This document shows positions 1 to 8,511 of a stretch of DNA of 64,000 nucleotides, piece after piece. How positions within the stretch are numbered: the stretch's first letter is position 1; each line of letters begins with the position of its first letter. This DNA comes from Leptasterias polaris (lineage: Eukaryota > Echinodermata > Asteroidea > Forcipulatida > Asteriidae): assembly GCA_037783415.1 (NCBI GenBank), contig JAZGTN010000059.1:868001-932000 (forward strand), given 5' to 3'. The notes under the pieces are model-generated. The model worked only from the letters and a program-made list of their open reading frames with translations, did not search any database and was not told where the DNA came from. Both the position numbers and the translations under genes were made by a program.

Positions 1-157
1 GGAGCGAGGTCGGTGGGAACATTTCATTGGTTGCTTTGTGACTGCTCCGCCCACAGCCCAGCCGGCCGATGACGTCGCATTCGATTCGCATGATTGTTGG
101 GGTCATTCTAAAATGGCGGCTCTTGGTACACATCGCAGAAATTAATTCGGAGTAAGT
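1..157 (+). promoter_or_regulatory. Promoter-like segment with possible noncoding first exon
   Basis: The first 150 bases are CpG-richer than what follows. They hold an inverted CCAAT box (ATTGG, 26-30), a CRE-like TGACGTCG (70-77) and an AAAATGGCGGC element (110-120) that matches the YY1 motif often found just inside 5' UTRs. A strong donor, GTAAGT, begins at 152. Together this looks like the start of a plus-strand transcript with a noncoding exon ending at 151. The ATG inside the YY1 motif opens only nine codons, so it is unlikely to start a protein. The transcript is not identified; the nearest plus-strand coding candidate is at 464-648, and a long leader of RHOU cannot be excluded. Confidence 0.4.
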
Positions 158-463
158 CGCACAATAATCGTTTAAAATTTCTTGTTAACATTTTATTTGT
201 TTGATTATTCAAAACACCCAAGGCAAGCTAAGAGCCAGGTGAACACATTCAGCTGACTGGCCCGTAGGGAATGCTCCATAATGCGCCATTTAATTGGTTA
301 TTTCTTAGCTTTAAAAAAAATGGTCGGGACGTGTGGTCAAGGATTCAGCTAGCCTTGGCCACACAAGTGGGGCTAAGGGTCAGGGGGATGCGAGGGAGTC
401 CATTAATTAGTGTCAATCAATACCGAGTGAGGGCGCTGTTCACCGCGCAGCCACTTTTTGTTA
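158..463. other. Intron-like or leader sequence, no feature
   Basis: Nothing was recognised apart from a CGCGCAG that could serve as a weak splice acceptor for the next candidate exon at about 450. The stretch also lies inside intron 1 of NEMF, which is on the opposite strand. Confidence 0.3.
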
Positions 464-648
464 ATGGGAAACTGTGACCACCTCAACGTGTACAACGCTA
501 TAGAGAGATCGGTGGTGCGGAGGGATATAGATTTAACCCATGTTAATCATTTCATTCATAAAAATCCGTTTTGTTGGAGTATTTGTGAAAAACTTTCTGT
601 AAAATCACAAGAAATCTTGTTTTCTGCGCTCAAAATTCATTGTGAACT
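464..648 (+). CDS. Candidate first coding exon, unidentified
   Basis: An ATG at 464 opens 61 codons and part of a 62nd. The frame closes only at the TAA at 650, which lies inside a strong splice donor (GTAAGT, 649-654), so the exon would end at 648 in phase 2. The peptide begins MGNCDHLNVYNAIERSV and is mixed charged and hydrophobic, without low complexity. It contains no domain I recognise. Gly2 would allow N-myristoylation only if residue 6 were small; it is His, so I do not propose it. The exon lies in what must be NEMF intron 1, on the opposite strand, so the two genes would interleave. That is unusual and lowers confidence. A chance ORF is the alternative. Confidence 0.33.
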
Positions 649-1286
649 GTAAGTAGTTATCCTCTTAGGGCCCCATAATGAACCAAAAATGACAGTTAGT
701 TGAGTATTTAATTATGTAATTACTTTTTGAATTAAAACTATTACTTAGTTGTTGATTGTCAAACATCACCCTTGGGAAATGTTCAATTACGCAAGGGGAA
801 TTGGCTGTTGTGCGCAACTGCGAAAACGTTGCGCTGGTACTGGTCACAAAAAATTGTAATGTAAACAAGGTCAAATATTTTTAACTTTGACCTTCCATAA
901 GTCCGGTTTTCATGAACCGATCCCCACAAGTAAAGTATCAAAATGAATGTCTCAAAGAGCTCTATCCAACTAGACTACTTACAACTCAATCAGATCAAAT
1001 CTCAAATTTTGTGATTTCCACTACATTAATTATTGGTTCCATCTGGTGCTAGGTCAGAAACTTCATCAATCAAGCGACAATATTCCCTTCATTCCTTCAA
1101 CTCAAAGTCCAACTACATTGACTAAGTAATTATTAATGTCATAATCTCAATCTCATGAAAACTAAACTATAGTAAACATGCATTGCAACACAAAAACTAC
1201 AGTTTGTACACTATACACAGTGTTGAGTGTACGACTACGAAATACATCTGTCATCTGTGCAAAAAAGTATCACCGACACCACTCAC
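649..1286 (-). other. NEMF: Part of NEMF intron 1
   Basis: This is intronic on the minus strand, starting with the donor GTGAGT at 1286-1281. I searched it for the next NEMF exon, which should encode a peptide like LLGxRVxNVYD, and did not find it. That exon is presumably beyond the left edge. Nothing else was recognised. Confidence 0.5.
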
Positions 1287-1345
1287 CTTGTGCCCAACTC
1301 GGCAATAGCAACCCGCAAATCAATCGTTGTAAATCTAGACTTCAT
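1287..1345 (-). CDS. NEMF: NEMF (Rqc2 homologue), first coding exon
   Basis: NEMF binds stalled 60S ribosomal subunits in the cytoplasm, recruits the E3 ligase listerin and adds C-terminal alanine-rich tails in ribosome-associated quality control. On the minus strand the exon reads MKSRFTTIDLRVAIAELGT plus a split codon (AG, phase 2). The start of the human protein, MKSRFSTIDLRAVLAEL, is nearly the same, and the conserved serine after the human AELNA fits the split AG codon. This segment is the beginning of the NFACT-N domain. The ATG has a good context (TTCACC before it), and the exon ends in a consensus donor, GTGAGT. Only about 20 of roughly 1,000 residues are in the window; the rest lies to the left. 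The exon is too short for ordinary ORF finding. The match is from memory, but its length and the splice site make it persuasive. Confidence 0.8.
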
Positions 1346-1560
1346 GGTGAATATCTAAGGCGACCCTTAAGTCAGTATAATACTTTGTTTGAATTAAACT
1401 TTAATGTTGAAAAATGTGCCAAAACGGACTTTGAGAACTCATTCCAACGTGCGCAGTTTAGTACAAAACGTAAACCTTGCTTATGGCGTAAGTGAAACAT
1501 CGCCCTCAATCGTCGTCGTCCAAAACGAATTGTGAAAAAAGGACATCTCATGATCTGCTG
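1346..1560 (-). promoter_or_regulatory. NEMF: Probable NEMF 5' UTR and proximal promoter
   Basis: This is the 200 bases directly upstream of the NEMF start codon, on the minus strand. It has several CpG-rich patches (for instance around 1505-1525) but no clear TATA box. The transcription start cannot be placed from the sequence. A plus-strand ORF across this stretch (1178-1495) is antisense to NEMF and does not look like a protein. Confidence 0.35.
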
Positions 1561-1774
1561 CCCTCTAGTGTGTAGTCTCTGAAAACAAGAGGACGGACAA
1601 TTTTGAGAAGGACAATGATGTGATTATATCATTTATAACACAATTTCTAGCACTTTTTGAAATTTGTTCCTGGCTAGCACGATTAGTAATCGTCTGTTTC
1701 GATAGCTTCCATTCTTCGAAGGAAAAAAATAAGGAAAAAGTAGGCCTACCGTTACTGTGTGTGTACAAATCAAA

Positions 1775-1804
1775 CCATACCATACCATACCATACCATAC
1801 CATA
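1775..1804. repeat. (CCATA)6 microsatellite
   Basis: Six uninterrupted CCATA units. Confidence 0.95.
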
Positions 1805-2064
1805 GGTACGTTATCGCAGAGCGGACCCTTGCGCCACTCCGCTCAGGCCATGCAGTACTGACATACAACTCAAACACAAGAACGGAAAGCAGTGAAAACA
1901 GATTTAGAAATCCATAAAAAGATAAATAATTTAATAGAAATGCCCATTCATTTGCCTCTAAACAATCTTAAAGTTTTGCATGTTTCAATTTCTTATCAAC
2001 GGGCTGATAGTTATAAGTACAACATTGATTTAATACAAATAAGTATACATCAAGACTTTAATGT

Positions 2065-2428
2065 TTAAAGGTATTATACAGGATTGGCAGAGCTGACAAA
2101 AATAATCACAGACAGTGTTCATGTTTTGTGTAATCAACCACATACATGAAATAACAAACCTGTGAAAATTTGAGCTCAATTGGTCATCGAGGTCACGAGA
2201 AAATAGTGAAAAGAGACCTTATGTGTTTTCTGTTTTTCAAACATCGAGTTTATTATCGCGCGCGATAAAAACTATTGTTTTACTAATTTCTCAGAAACGA
2301 TAGTATTTTAGGCAGAAATATTTTAAGGAACCCTTTCTACCATTAGTTACTTTAAATCATGTAAGTTATGTGTGAATCTGTGAACATTTGTGTTTTTCGA
2401 TCTTACCAATAGTGTACAGGGCCTTTAA
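2065..2428. mobile_element. TTAA-flanked MITE, family A, copy 1
   Basis: The element reads TTAA-AGG at the left and CCT-TTAA at the right, which fits a nonautonomous DNA transposon with a TTAA target duplication, as in piggyBac. A second copy at 58833-59200 is nearly identical: I count about seven substitutions and three small indels over some 365 bp. It contains a GCGCGCGATAA patch and no coding potential. Two more distant relatives with the same ends are at 54607-54964 and 59333-59705. The superfamily assignment rests only on the TTAA ends. Confidence 0.8.
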
Positions 2429-2457
2429 GAAGCATCCATTAAATAGTTAAACAATCA

Positions 2458-2670
2458 TCAACGAGCTGGCCTAAACGTGTGTGTAGCAGCTCGTCGTTGC
2501 GTAGACTGTTTGTAAACCCGCCGAGAGAAACCAGCAGAAAAGTAGACCGGCATCCCACCGTCATCATAGGTAGACCCACATGAGTAGCCCCGCTGGATGT
2601 TGCGGTGACCCCGACCACACCCCAGGACGGTGCGACCCACAGTAAGGTTAACGTCACGGGAACTCCTAGC
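2458..2670 (-). CDS. Candidate exon, unidentified, GC-rich
   Basis: On the minus strand a good acceptor (ATTTGCAG, ending at 2671) precedes an open frame that runs to TGA at 2460-2458. The peptide contains YSCGSTYDDGGMPVYFSAGF and has strong RNY codon periodicity. The segment is much richer in GC than its surroundings. A second minus frame is also open here, down to 2439. If that frame is used, it joins in phase to a candidate upstream exon ending with the donor GTGAGT at 2918. I cannot name the product. A chance ORF or the remnant of a lost gene are alternatives. Confidence 0.27.
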   Translation of the reverse strand, partial: ARSSRDVNLTVGRTVLGCGRGHRNIQRGYSCGSTYDDGGMPVYFSAGFSRRVYKQSTQRRAATHTFRPAR

Positions 2671-4003
2671 CTGCAAATGTTACATTAAACCCTTTACTAC
2701 ACATAGTTTCGTTTAATAACGGCAAAGCTACGCCTTAAAGTTCACACGAAAATGACACGAAAAATATTTAGCATCCACAGCATAGGCCTTCACACCGAAA
2801 GTTTCTGGATGAACTTTATTAACAATAATCACTGGCTGCATGCGTATTAGAACAATGGGACATTTGAGGAACAACCCATAAATCACATTTAAATTACTTT
2901 AAATTTACTCACAATGCCTGTGGCTTCGACACCGCTTTATCCTCAGGTCCGAGATTCCCCGGGGTGGGGGTGGGGGTGGGGGGGTGGGGGGTGTTGCGTT
3001 GCTGGAGGGCCTCAAACACCCGCCGGACCACTACCCGAGCTACGGGTTGACACGACGACAGCCTCAACCCTGGCTTATCTGTCCGCTGGTTCACACCCCA
3101 CCCGAAACAGTCTCCTCAGCAAACACAAATCTCAACCTCAGAACAACATTCCTTTGGTTTTATACGGCGCTACACAAAACCCAGAACACCCATTAGCCCA
3201 AATACCTGACATTACATACCAGGGGTTCAATCAATGGTCCCTCGTATGTTTGGCCTGTAACAAAAGTTCACATAATAACCCTTTATAGGAATAACAGATA
3301 AAGGAGTAATTTCCCCCCAGCTTGTTACAGTAGTAAGGCATACTGTAGTAAACTTTTATGACAAACCATTGCCCCGATTCAACATGTTTTGTTTCTCACT
3401 TCAGACCCAGCCAGTTCAAATCCCGCTGTACCCTGGATTACACTCACATTAAATGAAAGATTCGGTCTCAACTATCAGAAAAGATTCTCTACATTTAGTT
3501 TTTAGGAGGTCCTTCAACATTATGGCTGCATATTATTGTAGCTTCCCTTCAGTTGGATCGGGCCTTCGATACAGTCAAAACAACTTTACAACGATTTCTT
3601 ATCCCCAAACTTGTTTTCCTTTCTATTAAATAATGTTTATTTATTCAAGCGACCCGGCCCTGAAACCATCTCTCACACAAGCAGCCTATAAACAAAAGTG
3701 AAAGAAATAAATTGACAAAATAAGAATGTAAATAATTCGTACAACAAAAGCTTAAGTGACATTATTAACATTTACAAGAACTCTTAGCCACTTCCTTGTT
3801 ATCCTGAAAGAGACAATAAGCTAAAGTGGCCAAAGAACCTTTCAGTTCACGCCTTTATCTGTACTGTCTGTCCTTTCACAATAAGAAACCAATGTAAAGC
3901 ATCCCAGTGGCAGAAAATAACTCAATGTCCACCGAGACCTGTCAGATCTCATTGTTTTGTCACATTGCTTCAATGCGTTTTCCCTTTTTAGATGTAAGAT
4001 AAA
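2671..4003. other. Intergenic; GC-rich patch and G tract
   Basis: A GC-rich patch spans about 2919-3110. It is open on the minus strand and ends at a GTGAGT donor (2918-2913), so it may pair with the exon candidate just to the left. It contains a G4T-like run at 2961-2993, five G runs of four or more separated by single T, which is a strong G-quadruplex motif. Nothing was recognised from 3300 to 4000. Confidence 0.4.
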
Positions 4004-4035
4004 CCATGGAGGTAGGAATATTCCTACCTCCATGG
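4004..4035. repeat. Perfect 32-bp palindrome
   Basis: Two 16-base arms beginning CCATGGAGGTAGGAAT are exact reverse complements with no spacer. A related palindrome lies at 7722-7757. Confidence 0.95.
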
Positions 4036-5330
4036 ATAAACAAAGCTTTGAAATACTAGTTATGTAATGGGATAAGAAAGATCAATGATGCGGCGTTCGT
4101 TGTCTTCTCCCTCAGAGCAGTTCAAGACGCTAGGGATGCAAGGGTCAAGATAAACAGTGATGAAGAAGGCCTATTAAGGCCAACCACTGATAGAGCAAGG
4201 CTATACTTATAAAGCAAATGAACTTTCAAAAGAAAATATTTTTTTCCCCACCAAAGTATGTTTTGTATACATGTTCTTCAAGACGTTTTACTTCATTCCT
4301 GAATCGAAGAAGTAAAGGAAGAAGCTCCAGTAAGAAACTTCAAGGCTGAAACCTAAGACGGGGTTGGTAAAAGTGACACCCCTTTGTTTGTTGCGCCGCC
4401 TACGTCTTTTATTCATCTCAAAATCAAATCAATATGGATTCTTTGAAGAGGACTAACTGCATATCGAGAATCTTTAGCAATCTTTGGCCCGCTCTGCTCC
4501 TTAACGTGTTGGTCCACTTTTGTTTATTCAGGGCCTATTTATTTATGTATTATGCGTACAGGATAAAGGTTTTCCACAGTACCACTGCACGTCTGCATTT
4601 TGTATAATAAAAAAAAATTGAGTTTTACTCACTGTGTAGTAGAAAAGCTTTGGATTTAAAATACTTTTTTTCTTCTTTACAACATGAAACATATAAAAAC
4701 AGTATTTACGTCAAAAGACTAGCATCGTCAGAAAGATATGGTAAAAATAGAAGAAACAAAATTAACACAAAAATTTGACCCGTGGAAGAGAAAGGTGGAC
4801 TTCCGTCCCTAATCCCAAAAGAAGGGGTTAACTCCTTTGTCAAGCCCCTGTCCTTTCACCAGTAAAACCTAAGTGAACTGGTTTCTTAATGTCATTCGAT
4901 AACACAATACAAAGATCGCCAATTATCCCTCACTAAGAGCGATCTCTACTGGTGTATACTGGCGATACATAAACCATGACCTCCCATGTCACCAAGTGAT
5001 GTGTCTAAACAACTTTCCCACAATGTGATCTTATTGTGCAAATTTGGGCTTACGATGTCTCTTCTATAGGCCTACTTTTACCAAATAAGTTAATTGTTTT
5101 CGTGGTGTTAGTGTTAGTAGGTATTTCTGTACATTTCAAAACCGTTAATCTTTAGAGCTGTGCGATGAATGCGATTGTTTGCCTCGTGGTCCCTGTAATG
5201 AATTCAGCCACTGAAGCTGTTGTCATGATGTATACATGACCGGAATTACTGCAATTACAACATTAGGATTGTAAACGATTTGTTTCGGCACAATTGTTTG
5301 TGTTTGCTTCAGCTCAAATTAGAGATGGGG
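4036..5330. other. Intergenic, nothing recognised
   Basis: AT-rich, without convincing ORFs, repeats shared with other parts of the window, or RNA genes. Confidence 0.5.
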
Positions 5331-5430
5331 ACCACAATTGGATACCTCGTTCTCGGACCGATTATGAGCTCCAGCACTCTGCTCATAATCGGGTTGCGCT
5401 AATATTAACACTTGTGGGGTATGAACGGCA

Positions 5431-5739
5431 TTGTTAGGTGAACCAGAGGGCGGCCCATGGAGGAAACCAAGGGAAAGTGGGAAAGTTCCAGCTAGGGGAC
5501 GGTTACACATTCACAATAATCCACCTCTGTACCCCACTGAAGGGGAAAACTACAAACTGTGGTGTGCCTGGACACCTTGCTGCCCGGACCATGGCGCGAT
5601 CAAAGCCTCGGGAGAAGGTCGGAAGGCTGTACGACCTTTGTTCATGTTTTTGGCACAAAAGTACAAAATGTTTGCCCCTGCAGAAGGTCACTTTGAGACA
5701 TACAATAAACTGACTCTTCTTGTGAAAAGTAGGGTATGA
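5431..5739 (+). other. Two long overlapping ORFs, unclear
   Basis: Two plus-strand frames are open together here: 102 codons ending at 5739 and about 91 codons ending at 5713. A minus frame is open as well. GC content is above the local average, and an AATAAA (about 5703) lies near the end. Neither peptide resembles a family I know. The stretch could be an old exon, a transcribed repeat or chance. It is listed because the openness is not explained by low complexity. Confidence 0.2.
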
Positions 5740-5860
5740 CTGCAGTGTATACTGATGCTAGAATCACTCACAAGGCATTTCCCCCTAAGCCCAATGTGAT
5801 TTTTAAAAGTATCTTTATCATAATGCTTGATAAATTATGGCAGAATAACGACCGAACTTC

Positions 5861-5945
5861 TACATGTACACTCAGTTTTCTGAAAACACAGTTTCAGACA
5901 GAAAAAACACCGACGGCCTTTGCTGGTCACACTTTCGTTACATCC
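5861..5945. repeat. Dispersed repeat, pair with 62161-62240
   Basis: The segment shares CACTCAGTTTTCT, a TTGCTGG(T/A)CACAC stretch and TTCGTTA in the same order and spacing with 62161-62240. It looks like an ancient interspersed element. No termini could be defined. Confidence 0.5.
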
Positions 5946-7721
5946 TTTGTTTCAATTACGTAAACTTAAAAAATTGAAATCGTTGAAGGAGTTAATAAGG
6001 AAGTAAAAACTTCATAGCCCAACTTTAAAAGAATGACAAAATAAAGACGTCGAGAAATGAATAAGGTGGTTTTAATGCCATATTGTATTCATTTTACAGA
6101 CTTGTTTTTCGTTTTCGATAAAATCCTCCCAAATGCACCTACGAAACCCGGACCACCCTCTTCGTTTAATCCTTTAAAATTTTGTATTCTTTACCAAGAT
6201 GGGGCAAGTTTTGACAAGACGGCCGGGGTAAAGTGGTACGCACAATAGAGACCTAGATCTTACCTTGAGATAATCTCTTTATTCTCCAGTTCCTTCCTTG
6301 TAGGATGCGATTAAGCACCCATCGATCCCTGGACGTATAATACCCGTGGTAATATAGAAAGCATCCTATTTAGGGAATCTTTTAGCTTCTTGTGCAAGCG
6401 GAAATCACTTAATCTGCTTCCACTACCGTATAACGTTTGGATTAATTCAAACCGTAGCTGTGTCCTGAATTTTGTTTTTATAATTTTGGGCATACCTATG
6501 TGTGCTTTTACGAAGTTCATAGACAATTCCTATACAGTGACGACTAAGGCTTGTTGTCTTTTATACATGAGCCACAAGTACATCAGAATCATGTTTTCAT
6601 CCTCTGCTCTAGTTCGCTTCATTTTTTATTCATTTGAATTCGAGAGCTTCTTGTCGACGGTCTAGTGTAAAATAAATAAATAAATAGCCACATAAAAATA
6701 GAGTTTTTAAATGTTAAAAGGTGTATCTGTTTGGGTGATGGAAGAGTTGTGTCTATTTTAGGATACAAGCGATGCAATTTCCTATCAATGCATCTGCCAA
6801 TTTCTAGCATAAAGCCAGTTAATAATTGCTCCCGGTGTTGAAGTCAAGTCAAGTCAAAGATCGAGATAGAAGTTCAAGAGGCCCAACACTGATTCGCGAT
6901 CATTCTTTTGTGTCCCCCGTGGTCTAACTGAGACATTTTAATTTAAAGAGGGATGGCATTTGGGGGCTGAGGGTAAATAACTAATTTTGTGTGGGAGGCT
7001 GTATAATTCACCATGAGAAGTCAGTTACAAGAAAGAAGTGCAAGATATAAGCCTACATAATTAATTTTAGTTTATGTACATACATTATGTACATTTTATG
7101 AACAGTCTGTAGTTTACAAGTCATGCGCACAAGATGTTTGAATTTCGAAAAACTTCCTAGGTTGACCCTCCCCACTCTTCAATGGAGGGGGGGGGGGGGG
7201 GGGGGTGCAAGGGTTCTGGAACCCCTCCCCCATTGGATACGCCACTTACTAAACAACAAATGGGCATTCAATCCGATTAATAGCTAAGCTGATGCTTCTG
7301 TAATTAAAGACCCACATACGATTGCAATGCAGAACGTTTGAAATAAGTGCTTGTTATTTCAAGACTGTACTCACACAAATAAAAGTATTCGATTAGTTTC
7401 GATCGCTGTAGTTGACCAAAAGTAAAAGGGTGGTCCTGAGTAATCCTAAAACATTGTCTCTGCGATTTAAAGTAGTCTTGCCCTCGAGGCGTTAGTGGAG
7501 GCGAGAATTGTCTCTGGAGGTACATCCGGTAGTCGTCTTCAAATGCGGATGTTCATTCTGCTGATAGGCAAGCGTGGTGACTCATGACTCCTTCAGGTTA
7601 TTGAATGAAATCTCTTGCAAACGAAACCCAGATCGATAAGTAACGGTTTATTTTGTCAGCACTATTTGTGACACATTGGTGAGGTAGATGGTATAATAAG
7701 ACTGCATTCTGAAATCTTCAC
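5946..7721. other. Intergenic; one G19 run
   Basis: A homopolymer of 19 G lies at 7187-7205, followed shortly by a C-rich stretch that could pair with it. Nothing else was recognised. Confidence 0.5.
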
Positions 7722-7757
7722 TTCAACCATGAAGGTAGATCTACCTCCATGCTTGAA
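7722..7757. repeat. 36-bp near-perfect palindrome
   Basis: Arms of 18 bases (TTCAACCATGAAGGTAGA and its complement) differ at two positions. The core CATGGAGGTAG/CTACCTCCATG is the same as in the palindrome at 4004-4035, so these are two members of one family. Confidence 0.85.
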
Positions 7758-7984
7758 TTGATTCAATGGTAAGGCGCCCAGCTTCATCACCATTAATAAA
7801 ACAACTAGTTGCCACTGAACACGAGGTGGCGGTACGTCTCCCCGCTTCCACACCCGCTTTACCTTATTGCCTACCTACAATGAAATGGATCATCCCAACA
7901 CTTAATGCCGTGTGCATGCAAATATAGTGCTAGTTCTTATTAGCATAATAACGCAGTGACATAGTGCTGTTAGCGCGACGGCTG

Positions 7985-8481
7985 ATCGATGACGTATTCA
8001 GTGTGTTACACGTCACTGGTGTGTCACAGTGATGTGGATTCTACCACATCATGCATATTGATGAGGCACACTGCACTGTCCACACGTCCCGTACTTTTCA
8101 TCACACGGCTGTTTTTTGAAAACCATACGCACTTCTTTCGAAGGCTCGCGTGGGTGATGTTATGAACCATCCGATGAGAGTAATCCATCTGCTCAGAACG
8201 TAGTACAATTTTCAGGAAATACTTTCCTCCTTTACATTCTTGTGGAAATATTTCAACAGAATAATTCTGGATACTACATTCAAGCCAGTTAAAAAAATGA
8301 TGATTTCAAATTTCACATGGAGAGAAAGTTGTTAAACTTTCAAGGCAGCTGACTGTTTGGGAAGGCACTTCTTCTTCATCACATTTCATTGACTGTTTCT
8401 AAAATAGAACTTAGTCTTAGAAGGCCAGCTTTTTATTTACCAATGTGATCACCATTGTGGAACTTAGATACAACTCTTCGG
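7985..8481 (+). promoter_or_regulatory. RHOU: Likely RHOU 5' flank / 5' UTR
   Basis: The 500 bases upstream of the RHOU start contain a CRE-like TGACGTA (7990-7996), a second CGTCA half site (8011-8015) and several GTGACA/TGTCAC repeats. No TATA box or splice acceptor was assigned with confidence. An in-frame TGA at 8482-8484 separates this region from the chosen start codon. Confidence 0.35.
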
Positions 8482-8511
8482 TGAAACCGGTTTCTTCATC
8501 CTGATTTGCAA

